DNA of 64,000 nt from Rhodeus uyekii (Eukaryota; Chordata; Actinopteri; Cypriniformes; Acheilognathidae). The first letter of the stretch is position 1, and each line of letters starts with the position of its first letter. This document shows, in pieces, positions 53,877-63,620 of this stretch. Made by a program: the position numbers and the translations under genes. The stretch covers positions 1,735,001 to 1,799,000 of the forward strand of contig JAWRVZ010000052.1 of the NCBI GenBank assembly GCA_037043235.1, given 5' to 3'. The notes under the pieces are model-generated. The model was not told where the DNA came from. It did no database searches and saw only the letters and a program-made list of their open reading frames with translations.

Positions 53877-54172
53877 TCAGGAGACCGCGGTTATCCACTT
53901 AAGACAATTATCAAACCATTTATTTTTAAGATAATTTACAGTGCGACTTTCAGATCCAAACACATTGACGGCATCAGCCAAACTCCCCCACTCATATTTT
54001 TTTCTGTTTGTTATTAATTCCGGAGGATAAAGTTCCAAATATTTTTTTTTCTTCTAATTTCTACCTCCGATAGTAGCACCTTCAATTCACTTTCTGTAAA
54101 GTTTTGTTTTCGTGTCGCTAGCTTTAGCCATTTTCTTACTGCTTTCTTTTTCCCAAGTGGACTCATTACCAT
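53877..54172 (-). pseudogene. Harbinger Myb/SANT-like DNA-binding protein
   Basis: From ATG at 54172 the minus strand reads MVMSPLGKKKAVRKWLK then KQNFTESELKVLLSEVEIR. After one-base shifts near 54040 and 54005 it continues NKQKKYEWGSLADAVNVF, SRTVNYLKNKWFDN, with a stop at 53877-53879. The tryptophan-spaced tri-helix pattern is that of the Myb-like accessory protein of Harbinger elements, which helps the transposase bind the ends. It faces the transposase gene. Confidence 0.8.
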
Positions 54173-54339
54173 ATTTAAATCAGTTTAATTAAGGGAGGAG
54201 ACTGGGTGGAGTGTTGTGCTCGTGCATGTGCGCTCAATTTTTACGTTAATCGGGATGTACAAAGAGAATATGCGCGGGATCCTTCGAACACAGAGATTGA
54301 TACATCTGGATTTTTTTGTGCGTTCGCACATTCACAGCT

Positions 54340-54397
54340 TTGTCCGTACGTAATGTGTCAGTATGAATTCAACGCAAGTCTTAGTACATGAGGCCCC
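54340..54397 (-). repeat. Harbinger right terminus
   Basis: AACGCAAGTCTTAGTACATG followed by AGGCCCC resembles the GGGGCCTCATGTAC-type end of fish Harbinger elements. No 3-bp duplication could be checked, since the left end was not found. Confidence 0.55.
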
Positions 54398-55269
54398 AGG
54401 AAATCAAACCAAAAACCCAATCAGTGTTTTTTTTATTAATCCGCAAACAACAATCATACATACAACCCAAAGAAAATAACATATAAAAAAATATTGTCTG
54501 AACAGTAGAGTTCTTCATGTAAAGGTGAAGAGAGAGTGAGAAGCTGTGAACCAAAGGTCAAACAGATTGTCCAGTAGATAATTTCACAACGTTTCTCCCA
54601 TCATACATTGGCTCTCACGTTCAAGGTAAAGTACGATGCAAAAGTCTCCCTCCAAAATCTCTTTATCAGTGGATACATTTTATCCACTGATGGTTTTGGC
54701 AAGCATCACTAAAGACATAATACTTACAAAGACCCACATGAAAATGGATGGTCATGAAGTCCTTTCTAAACAGAAACATACAATCTAACATTTGCACCAA
54801 ACAATCACTTTGAAACATCCCATAAATACAACATTACAAAACTTTAAAAGCACAAGAAGAATAGAATGAACAAAACACTTACTTGGTACAGTAAGTAAAC
54901 CCTAGTAACTGTTCTACGCACCGTTAAAATATGCTAAGGCATTATTCCTAGCGTTTCAATGCAATGCTAGTTCCCTTGAAAGGGACCTTCATACAGTGAA
55001 CACTATATGTTATTTTACTTTTATTACATTTCCGTACATGAGGTGAGTTTAGTTAGGCCTTACTTTATTTGTCTATTTTATTAATCTATGCTTGTAATTA
55101 GTGTATTTGTTTTTATTTTAAATGACTCCTTAAATTGTGTTAGTTAGGCAAGTAGTTGTTATTGTGGTATCTACTTAAAGTGTGCTTTAAGCAATAAATG
55201 GAAAGCAAAGTTACCTCCAGACCCCCAAAATATAAGCCGTGACTGAAAAACCATAATATGATAGGAACC
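54398..55269. other. unassigned, with a DIRS-terminus scrap
   Basis: 54935-54990 (AGCGTTTCAATGCAATGC, TAGTTCCCTTGAAAGGGAC) resembles a DIRS right tip. It may be the continuation of the relic cut off at 42787. The rest, including CTTTATCAGTGGATACATTT and its mirrored TATCCACTGAT at about 54661-54692, is not assigned. Confidence 0.4.
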
Positions 55270-55405
55270 ATGAGTTTTGTGATCCACTGAACCCCTAATA
55301 ATAAACTTAATGCAACGCTGCACAGATTGATCACTGTCTGACTTGAGGCAGTACATGCCAGTACGAAACCTATTTCTAAGGACATAAGAGTTTATATTTG
55401 GTATT
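55270..55405. repeat. 135-bp block, copy of 42792-42926
   Basis: Same orientation and almost the same sequence as the block at 42792. The minus-strand frame (RNRFRTGMYCLKSDSDQ onward) is also open here. The flanks differ beyond TTTTGTGATCC and GGTATTT. Confidence 0.75.
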
Positions 55406-55740
55406 TCTTGAAATTTGTTAAATGTTATTAAAATGTTTCACTATACAGTTTTCTTTCTTTGTATTTTGTTCAGTTGAAAATCAATTGCGCAAGCGATTTA
55501 AGGTTCCTTCAACGCTTATTTCTCAGTCCAGTGGAGTGTAATTGGTCCCTCTCCTCTTCCCCACTGGTCTCTGTTCACATTATATTATTTAGGTCCGAAG
55601 CACAGTACGCTTGCGTCATCAAGCAGCAGCAGCTTGCATATCCATGTTGCTAGGTAACAGCTATGAAGGAGAAGGCACTGAAATTAATAGACTTACGTGA
55701 TTTTTTTGTTGTATTTTAACCTTTGGTTTTGTTTCCAAAG
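55406..55740. other. unassigned stretch
   Basis: A 64-aa plus-strand frame at 55459-55653 has no recognisable domain. Confidence 0.4.
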
Positions 55741-56068
55741 CATCAGAATCAGAATGAGCTTTATTTTCTAGGCATGTTTATACACAAAAGGAATTTGTCT
55801 TGGTGATTGCAGCTTCCAGTGCAGAACAAAGTACAGACATAGTGCAGACATATATTATAATTATATGGTAGAAATGAAATATAGCAATAATATAAGAAGC
55901 AAAACTAAATGATTTAATACAATAAAGGGAAAAAAATATGTAATTATTTGGATGAATGTACAGATATTATTTACAAGTGTAGTTTATGATGTAATTTACA
56001 GATGTAAAATGTTACAATGTGCAGTTATGAGCATTTAATAGTTCAGTCTGAATATCGGGAATATCTGT

Positions 56069-56690
56069 TCAGGGGAAGAAAAAAAAACTGTTCTTGTGTC
56101 TGGCTGTTCTAGTTCTCAGTGGTCTGTATTGCCCGCCAAAGGGAAATGGTTCAAAGAGAGAGCTGACTGGGTATGTGGGGTCCAAAGAGGTTTTCTTATC
56201 TTTTTTCTCACTCTGGAGGTGTAAATATCTTGGAGGGTGGGCAATGTGGGAACGAATAATCTTCTCAGTTGACCTGACTGCCTGTTGTAGTATCCTGATT
56301 TCTGATTTGCTGGCTGAACAGAACCAGACAGTTATGGGTGAACACAGGACAGACTCGATGATGGCCAAGTAGAACTGTTGCAGTAGCTCCTGGCAGGTTG
56401 AACTTACTCAGCTGACGAAGGAAGTAGAACTCCTGCTGGCCTTTTTTACTATGGAGTTTATGTGAATGTACCACATCAGGTCCCGAATGACTCCATTGCT
56501 TCTACAGTGCTGTCCATGATGGTGAGAGATTGGAGAGCAGGGGTGTTTCTTCTGCACTCTTTTGAGGATGTTCAGCTCCAGGCTGTTATGACTGCACCAG
56601 GTGTTCAACATCCAGTCGGTAAGCAGATTCATAACCATTTTGTTGAGGCCGATGACATGTGTCATCTGCAAAGTTCAGGAGCTTGACAGA
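56069..56690 (-). pseudogene. LINE RT fragments
   Basis: The minus-strand frames 56671-56408, 56474-56265 and 56368-56069 give FADDT near 56670, SLELNILK, FYFLRQLSKFNLPG, LLGHHRVCPVFTHNC and, at the end, LDPTYPVSSLFEPFPFGG and RTARHKNSFFF. These follow the C-terminal layout of fish LINE RTs (a ...YFLRRL... block, then a ...DPTHPSHTLFTLLPSG... block, then ...RTTRLCNSFFP). The polymerase site is shifted out of frame. Confidence 0.65.
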
Positions 56691-57131
56691 GAAGTCTTTT
56701 GTAGTCCAGTTAGTTGTATACAGGAAGAAGAGCATTCATGAGAGCACATAACCCTGGATGCGAGTGTCCCCAGTCCCTATCTGTGGAAGTGTTTGTGAAT
56801 GTGTGAATTGCAGGTCAGAGTGGGTGTGGGGTGAGAGTCTGGATTTCTCAAACCTGCAGTAAAATTCATTCAGATCCTCAGCCATTTGCTTATTCTCCAC
56901 AGATTGGGGGCTTTTAAGATGGTCCTTATTGTAGGTTTAGCTGATTTCAGTTTATGCCTGCTGGTCAGTGTAGGATGAACCAGGCAGTTATCAGAGAACC
57001 CTAAAGAGTGATAAATATTTCTTGTGATGTAGCACTGGTAAAATGACATACAACAACTCAAGTAGAAAGGTTTACATTTTTTGAAGAGCGTCTGTAAATT
57101 AGGACAGCATATCTTCTTTACCACCTCTAAT

Positions 57132-57394
57132 TTTGGGGCGTAGCCAGAATTTTATTTTTGAGGGGGCCCAGCTTAAAATGAGGGGGCCTGAGCATAACGT
57201 AATCGGCTGGATTTGAACATGCGTGCAAAAACCGCAATGAATTTCCAGTCCATCGCCTTAACCTCTCAGCCAGACTGGTTTTCACTTTAGTTTTCACAGT
57301 CGCGATTTTAAACAATTGAAAATATGAGGGGCCGCACATGTAAATAAGGGGGCCCAGGCCCACCCAGGCCCCCCCGTGGCTACGCCACTGCCCT
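57132..57394. mobile_element. MITE carrying a tRNA-Ser-like sequence
   Basis: The ends GGGGCGTAGCCAGAATTTT and CCCGTGGCTACGCCACTG are inverted copies around GGCGTAGCCA, enclosing runs of GGGGGCC. I cannot place the superfamily, and no clear target duplication was found. The tRNA-like part at 57202-57276 is on the minus strand. Confidence 0.6.
57202..57276 (-). pseudogene. tRNA-Ser-like pseudogene
   Basis: The minus strand reads CTGGCTGAGAGGTTAAGGCG, ATGGACTGGAAATTCATTG and TTCAAATCCAGCC. These match the D-arm, anticodon arm (anticodon GGA) and T-arm of a vertebrate tRNA-Ser, including a long variable arm. The B box has TTCAAATCC in place of TTCGAATCC, and the acceptor stem does not pair. It is not a working tRNA. 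Confidence 0.65.
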
Positions 57395-57749
57395 GAACAG
57401 CTGGAAGCCTGGCATATGAAGAGGAATAGCTTCACTCATTCAGGTTTGCCCAGCGAAGCACTATGTTTGAATAGTTTGAAAAGTCCATGTTGATGCAGGT
57501 AAGGAGAGGAAGTTTGTCCGTTTTGTTAGTAAGGGATCGGACATTCGCAAGATGAATACTTGGGAGTATACATAACGACACTTGGGTCTATCTGCCATGA
57601 ATGTATTGCAAATGTTCTACATAACATGGGAGAGATTTATGATATACATTATCTCTGCTTGTAGTAGATCAGACACGCTTGTCAAGAAAGCTTGTCAGTG
57701 AGTTAAAATGCTCACAAACACACAGTTTTGTCATATCATATATCATCAA

Positions 57750-58430
57750 TAGGGACCAACCAAATTCACGATTTCACGGCCGTGACATTTTCCGTGAAAT
57801 CGGCCACTTTCCATGAAAACACCCAACAAGCGTGAAATAGTGAAATTTTTTATTGAAGATAAATATTTTTACTGATAAAGAGTATACCAGGAGCAGATGA
57901 TCGTAGCGTCTTAGCCGAGTTTGCAGTCTACAAAACAGCAGCAAAAGAAGTTCCGCCGGATACGAGTATAACAGCATTCTGGCGTTTGCACAGCAGTCGG
58001 TTTCCTCTGCTGAGCCGGCTAGCATTACGCTACCTTTCTGTACCAGCGAACAGCGTTGACGCGGAGAGAAGTGTCAGCCAGTACACAAACGTCAATGCAC
58101 CACAGCGACAGAATATGTCAGCAACCACGTTGGTCGGCCAAGTTTTGACCACGAAAAACTAAACTATTTCATTAATGTCACGTGGCATTGCGGAGTGTGT
58201 GGCTACGTGCTTTGTAGTCGTATTTTGTTTCCTTTTTGTTTTTTAATACAGGTGAACAGTCGAAAAGTGGTATTTTAGAATACAGAACAGCGGGTGTGAC
58301 AGCAGATGGACTGATTGCAGTGATTGGTGCCTAAAAATTGTACCCGTGAATTTTCCGTGTAATCGAGTGTTTTTTTTTAAAACCTTCCGTGAAATTGCGA
58401 ATTTTTACCCGTGAATTTGGTTGGTCCCTA
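57750..58430 (+). mobile_element. Ac-type hAT transposon remnant
   Basis: The ends TAGGGACCAACCAAATTC and GAATTTGGTTGGTCCCTA are inverted copies. ATCATCAA (57742-57749) and GTCATCAA (58431-58438) form an 8-bp duplication with one change, fitting the nTnnnnAn pattern of Ac-type hATs. It is internally deleted but keeps the 3' end of a transposase gene. Confidence 0.85.
57974..58162 (+). pseudogene. hAT transposase C-terminal dimerisation domain
   Basis: The plus-strand frame reads AFWRLHSSRFPLLSRLALRY, then LSVPANSVDAERSVSQYTN and ends ATTLVGQVLTTKN at a TAA (58160-58162). This is the hAT dimerisation block, where LSVPA-S-ERSVS is the signature. The catalytic core is missing, deleted together with the 5' part of the gene. 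It lacks a start codon, so it is not in a list of ATG-started frames. Confidence 0.8.
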
Positions 58431-58438
58431 GTCATCAA

Positions 58439-58689
58439 TACCCGCTCCCTTCCGTGATTTATACTTTGTGATGGAGCTTTTCAAACATCCAAAACAATGT
58501 GATCTGGACTAAATGTGGCAGTTGTATGTGCTTGTGTATGAAAAACACTTATAATGCACGTTTCTAAAATGTGTAAAATGGACAACAAACTAGCACAGGA
58601 CAGCACACACAGGGAGAAAATTTAAGAACACAAGGCAGGTGTCACCCTTAGTCTTGTCGTCTGTGTCATCTTGGTCACTTCCTACATAC
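58439..58689. other. unassigned spacer
   Basis: Short stretch between the hAT remnant and the DIRS relic. Nothing recognised. Confidence 0.4.
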
Positions 58690-59990
58690 AGCAGGCCTCA
58701 GTCAGGCCTGTACCACGGATAAAACGTGTAACTAGGGTAATCTCCTGATTAATATACACCCGTCTTAAACGTCTTAAACAGTTATTGCAGTCACGTAAAC
58801 CTTCTAGGTAGAAGGGTAACTTTTCTAGCAGGAACTCCAGCATGCTGCTAGTATGACAGGTAAATGGGTTCAACTGGTGGTCACTGTACCATGAAGTGAA
58901 GAATCTCTATTTCAAAGCGTACAGCTTCCTCGTAGATGGAGCTCTGGAGTGGAAGATGGTCTCAACAACCTCGGTTAGAGACCAGATTATATGAGCTGGG
59001 TGCCCTCAGGGGCCAAGCTCACAGTTTTCATAGTTCTGGACAGGGGGGATATACTGAGCACCCTGCCTGGGACAGGAGGTCCCTCCTGATCGGGATCTCT
59101 CATGGAAAGCCGTTGAGGAGAGGTACTAGGTACCTTGAGCTAGGCCAAACTTCTCCAATATCTGCTCCACCATCTCTGGGTGGAGTCTCCATTCCCCGCG
59201 CCTTGGCCTCTGCCTCGACAGGATGTCTGATCCTACATTCTTGGTCCCAGGGATGTAGGCTGCCCTGAGGAACAGAAGTTTCCCCTGGAACCAAAGGAGG
59301 TGTGCCAACTTGCAAAGCAGACACGAGCGCAGATCACCCTGGTGATTTATTTAGGCATCCATCGAAGTGTTTTTTTACCAGACAAGAACATGGTGGCCCC
59401 TGGGGTCTGTGGGTAATGCTCGAAAAACCAGGAAGACAGCCATCATTTCTGGCAGGTTTGTATGCCAGGAAAGCTGGTGTCTGCTCCACAGACTTTGTGC
59501 TGAGGGGTCCCCAAGACCACTCCCTAGCCGATGAGGGAGGCATCTGTTAACATCCATCTGTTAACATCCTTGAGACAGAAACCAGAGTTTCTTCCACATA
59601 ATTAAGATGCGTACGCATTGCTTCATGACCTTTACAGTTTGGAAAAGGTTGCTACTTGGGGGAAAATTCCCTGGTTCTGAGCTATCACGGTAGAGGTCAC
59701 ATATACAGTAGATCGAATGTGATTAAGTTTGAAGCTGCTGCCATGAGGCCCAACAGTCCCTGGAAATGTTTTACAGTGCGTGACTAGCCTAGCTTTATAC
59801 TTGACTGCGGACTAGGATGGAATATCTGATCTGACATCAACACCAAATCCCACACAAAGCCTAGGAAGGTACGCATCTTTGAGTTCTATAGTGCCGAACC
59901 ATTCCTTGGATCTGATTTGCAGTACTGTCTGCCTCAATGTCATCATTTCGAACTTTAGCTGCATAACTCTTTAGCCAGCAAAGTGGAGAA
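58690..59990 (-). pseudogene. DIRS relic: recombinase start, RNase H and RT scraps
   Basis: The minus-strand frame 59308-59126 has LFLRAAYIPGTKNVGSDILSRQ then EWRLHPEMVEQILEKFGLAQ. The intact DIRS has LSLRAIYIPGAQNLGADFLSRQ and EWRLHTQVVEQIWKRFGRAQ. 59557-59375 covers the preceding RNase H part (LSWHTNLPEMMAVFLVFRAL). 58790-58960 matches the recombinase start near 19010-19180, and 59860-59980 matches RT near 20650-20760. Stops and deletions occur throughout. This is the fourth DIRS copy in the window. Confidence 0.8.
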
Positions 59991-60527
59991 TAGGACATTT
60001 GAAAACACATTTGAATCTCTAAACATAAAGATCTTCAAACAAAAAGGAAAAGCAAAAGTAAATGCAATAAAACATGGGCCAACATAACATATCATCACAT
60101 CTACTGTGGTTCAAAGTTCACAAAACTAGGATATGGTGGTGTGACCACTTTTCAACTATCTAAAGGAAGAGGGAGGGGTCAGCTTTACGCAATCTTGCTA
60201 ACTTTTATTAGCAACACCATAAACAAAAATAAACAGAACAATTTTCAGCAGGCTTTCAAACAGCAGGCTTCTGTGTTGAAGCAATCAAATGCACAGCATT
60301 CACCTTGAAGGGCAGCCCATTCACCTTCTCCATGGCCCGGCTTTTATCCTGTCTCTCGACTCACTGCAAAATGAGGACACCAGTTAAATCTCATTAACAA
60401 GAGGCGTGTCCCTTAACCATTAGCCCTCCAAACTCCTCCTCCACCTGCAGCAGCCTCTAAACCATGCCCCCCGCTGGCCACAGTTTTACAACGACGATCT
60501 CTAAACCTCTTTGGTCTGTTTGCCTAT
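59991..60527. other. unassigned stretch
   Basis: No recognisable gene or boundary. The sequence is AT-rich with a CT-rich patch near 60430-60480. Confidence 0.4.
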
Positions 60528-60848
60528 TGTTACTTGTCTGTTGTGTCTGTTTTTCTTCTGGTTCCTCCTGTGATATTGCAGTATTTTTACACTCACCTGT
60601 CAAGTCATCAATCACCTTGTTAGTCTTGTCAGCTGTGTCTTGTTGCCTCTTCAACTCTGGTCTGATTTCGTCAATGATTTCGCCCGAGTTATGTTGTATT
60701 TCCGTCATGATCCCTTCCTGTTCACTAGTTTAAACCATTTTGCATGACATGTGCCCTTTTTGTTTATATTTAAAGTGATTTCTTAAGTTTGTTTAATAAA
60801 CAAAAAATGTCAGTTCATTCCGTTTCCTCCATGCCTTCATTTGTTACA
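60528..60848 (+). mobile_element. solo LTR (321 bp), TSD CCTAT
   Basis: Ends TGTTACTTGTC and TTTGTTACA are flanked by CCTAT at 60523-60527 and 60849-60853. An AATAAA lies near 60794. The stretch CACCTGTCAAGTCATCAATC, ACCTTGTTAGTCTTGTCAGC resembles the minus-strand LTR at 9636-9978 (CACCTGTCGGGTCATTAATC), so it is probably the same family. The minus-strand frame 60457-60708 that crosses its edge is not a gene. Confidence 0.85.
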
Positions 60849-60853
60849 CCTAT

Positions 60854-61699
60854 GCCAAGTTATTCCACATGAACAGAAATTGGTATGGCTAATCATAAAT
60901 GATTTATCTATTAATGATAAAGTGACAATAATTCCAAATAGAAATGACACAACATTTCTATCACAGCTTGGAACACAGTAATAAAATAAATGGCTATGAG
61001 TTATTGTAAATGGGAATACATGGGGTGGGGGGGAAGCCTTGACAAGTTGATGAATGTATAGAAGGCTTATCAACTGCTTTTTTTCTGGGGGCAAAATGTT
61101 TCAAAAAGTAAATTATATAGGGCCAAAAAGTTTCTATGATCAATTCCTTACATTACTTGAGTCATGCTTGTAATTTTATCCTTTGGTTATAGAAACTTTA
61201 ATTAGGTTCTAGCTTTGCACTATTACAGCTACACAATAAAGTATGCTTTCAAACATCTTTGCAAATAGACCTTCGCAGCCTAGCCCCCAACTCAAACATC
61301 AGAAACAAAATTTGTGAAAAGTGTTCTGTTCTCCTATGCACAGATTATAATGAGTCAGGAATCTACTGCTCCAGAGTGTCAACTCAAACGCTCAGGTCTG
61401 TTTGATGAGATTGTAGATTATAGGTTATAAAGTTATAAATAATGTTTCTTGCACAAGCCTAATCATATTGCTTTGTAAGACCTCAATGTATCACCAGGCA
61501 CCATAGGTATTCATTTTGTTTTGCCTTAATGTTTTACTCCCAGAGTGAATATAGCCATGACTTGCATTTTATGATTCAGCAAGGACCATGGTATCAGCTA
61601 AAAATGTGTTTAATGTTTGACCGAGGAAAAACTCACCTACATTTTGGATAAGTAAATGAATAGCAAATGTTAATGCTTTGGTGAACTATCATTTTAATA
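60854..61699. other. unassigned stretch
   Basis: AT-rich, no recognisable frames or ends. Confidence 0.45.
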
Positions 61700-61993
61700 G
61701 GTTTGTGGTTAGCGAAGATAACGGCCACATATTCCTTAATGATAGCAGGGATCATGAGAGATGTTCTTGGAGGAACTTCCACATTGTTCCAACCAGTCAG
61801 TGGACGGGGTTCAAATGGTGTGGTTCACATCATGACACAAAGAGCTGCACCCCCCCCCCCCTTTCTCCCCCATCTCATATTATCCTTGGTCTCCCTGTCC
61901 CTTGTTTGTTTGCTGTGATCTGTGGTGATGTCAAGTCTTATGTTAGGTTGTCTGGTGTTCATGTAGGGACGCATCCCTTTAAAGGGGGGGTAG
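61700..61993 (+). other. probable 3' interior of an LTR retrotransposon
   Basis: Precedes an LTR directly and ends in AAAGGGGGGGTAG, a polypurine tract. A poly-C run lies at 61849-61861. No protein domain is readable. Confidence 0.5.
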
Positions 61994-62544
61994 TGTCAGG
62001 GTTCTGTCATGTCAGTTTCGGTTCCTAGTGTTTGTTGGCAGAACCTTGGCAATGCTCTCTCTTCGCATCTTTGTGAGGGCGTGTGACGTTTCGTGCGCGC
62101 TCTTGTGTCCGTGTGATTGGAGTTGGTTGTCACCAATTGCGCGTCATCTCGTCATCTTGTGAATACGTGGCGATGCGTGTCAGCATTTGCTGCGTGTTCA
62201 TGTCCGTCAACGTGTGCCCCGCCCCCTGGTTACCTCGTTTCCCTTGAGTGTTGCCAGCTGTTCATGATTACTTACCTTCCCTCATGTGTCCTAAATATAT
62301 CTCTCAGCGTTTATTGTCCGGCGTCGCGTTGTTGTCTTTCATGTGTTCCCGTGGTCATGTTTCCTCTCGTGTTCCCTGCTCTGATCTCCCGGTTTGTTTT
62401 ATATTCAAGTTATGATCTTTGTTTATTTTATGTTTTCCCCCCTCGTGGGTGTTTATTTTGTATCTTTGTTTATTTACCTTTTGTTAATGAATTATCCTTT
62501 GTACTTGCACGAGTCATCCCGTTTCCTGATAATGTATAGTGACA
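61994..62544 (+). repeat. 3' LTR of a truncated LTR retrotransposon
   Basis: Begins TGTCAGGGTTCTG after the polypurine tract and ends TATAGTGACA. It is about 551 bp, GC-rich in the middle. Its start is similar to the minus-strand solo LTR at 32718-33529 (TGTCAGGGTTCTC), so the two may be related. No 5' LTR lies in the window. Confidence 0.65.
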
Positions 62545-62582
62545 GAAATCCCTACTTTTGAGCCACCATTGAATAGTTTTAA

Positions 62583-63620
62583 AATCTGTAGTCCTGGGGC
62601 ATATTCTTCGTACCTTAGCCGTACCTTCCTCACTTAGCTGGATTAGATTGTCGATGATTTCACATGACCTTGGATTGTTTGGTTCTTCGACGCTCATCCG
62701 GGACTTGTCTACAGTAGTAGACAAGTAACTGTAACAGGTCTGTTGAATTGACCTATAGTAACAGACCCATAGTAACAGGTCTGTTGAATTGAAGCTTCTC
62801 AGAGCAGGCTTACTTCATGTTAGCAGGATTAGATCACGGCTTTATAAGCGCAGGTGGTATGGGAAGTTTGTCGCAGGCATGTTCTGTCCGTTTTTACGAG
62901 AGAAAAGTGTTTCTGAAGGTGCAAGAATAATTCTGAGATCTTTTAGGATTAAGCGCATATTGTGGGAAAGACAGGATCCGTTAGCAGAGCGGAAAAGTAT
63001 TTTTTTGGAAAGATACAATTTTTCACGTAAGGGTATTATTTATCTTATGTAAAAAGTTTGACTCAAAGTAGTCGGGCGTTAACAACAACTCAAACTGTGT
63101 GTTTTGCCTTGCACGAGTGGCACGTTCTTTCACACTGTTGGAGAAGCGGAGAACATTGTGAAAAGTGCTGTCTGTTGTGCCATTCACAAAGTTTACCTTG
63201 CACTCAAGCAATCTTTTGTGTGTTTTTGTGGTTTTTCCAGGCACTTAAGATCCCAAGTCTTTAAAGAGAGCTTTTTTTTTACTATTGTAGGTACATTATA
63301 ATTGATCATAGAGATTATGAATATCATGACCATGTCAGTAAATATGACGCAATTGTCCCCAGGCTTCCCTAATGTGTTTGGTACCATAGACTGCACACTC
63401 ATTGCCACCATCAGAGAGGAGAGGACCCCTGTGGGGGAAATGCAGATGATGATGGCCTCCAGCCAGTGCACTTGGACCAGCCTAGTGGCAGAGCTGCACG
63501 GGACAGAATTGCCCGGCATCATTTTTGAAAAGAGGGAACTATGCACACAGTTTAGTTTACAGTTTATTTTATTTTTAAAAAATCCAGCTGGTCATCTCTT
63601 GCCTGTAGAATGATATAAAT
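62583..63620 (+). mobile_element. second Harbinger-like DNA transposon relic
   Basis: A possible terminus CTGGGGCATATTCTTCGTACC lies at 62584-62604. A 20-bp unit (TAACAGGTCTGTTGAATTGA) is repeated at about 62731-62794. HARBI1-like transposase fragments follow to about 63560. The right end was not found. Confidence 0.55.
62930..63560 (+). pseudogene. HARBI1-like transposase fragments
   Basis: In three frames: DPLAERKSIFLERYNFSRKG (to 63050), then TSGTFFHTVGEAENIVKSAV and CCAIHKVYLALKQSF (63104-63230), then GFPNVFGTIDCTLIAT (63360-63410) with the first catalytic Asp. This is the order of HARBI1-type nucleases. The sequence differs from the transposase at 43110, so it is a separate lineage. What follows TPVGEMQMMMASSQ does not match. 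It is dead. Confidence 0.75.

Larger units (their letters stand above)
43110..54397 (+). mobile_element. PIF/Harbinger transposon, host of two later insertions
   Basis: The transposase (plus strand, in three pieces) and a Myb-like gene (minus strand, 53877-54172) are the two usual Harbinger genes in their usual opposite orientation. The right terminus near 54397 reads ...TACATGAGGCCCC, a Harbinger-like end. I could not identify the left TIR, so the left limit is approximate. Both interrupting elements carry clean target duplications of Harbinger sequence. Confidence 0.82.
55741..57560 (-). mobile_element. non-LTR retrotransposon relic (jockey/Rex-like), minus strand
   Basis: The 3' end (plus-strand ATCAGAATCAGAATGAGC, TTTATTTTCTAGGCATG) is a common fish LINE end. 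Moving rightward come an RT C-terminus (56069-56470), a FADD-type RT site near 56655-56680, and endonuclease start-like sequence near 57440-57560 (minus-strand NVRSLTNKTDKL). A MITE at 57132-57394 interrupts it. All frames are broken. Confidence 0.65.

Noticed and set aside
60457..60708. 83-aa helical, charged minus-strand ORF
   Set aside because: Crosses the edge of a solo LTR with TSD CCTAT and includes non-LTR flank; a chance frame.
61849..61861. Poly-C run as regulatory signal
   Set aside because: Simple repeat near a retrotransposon end, nothing more can be supported.
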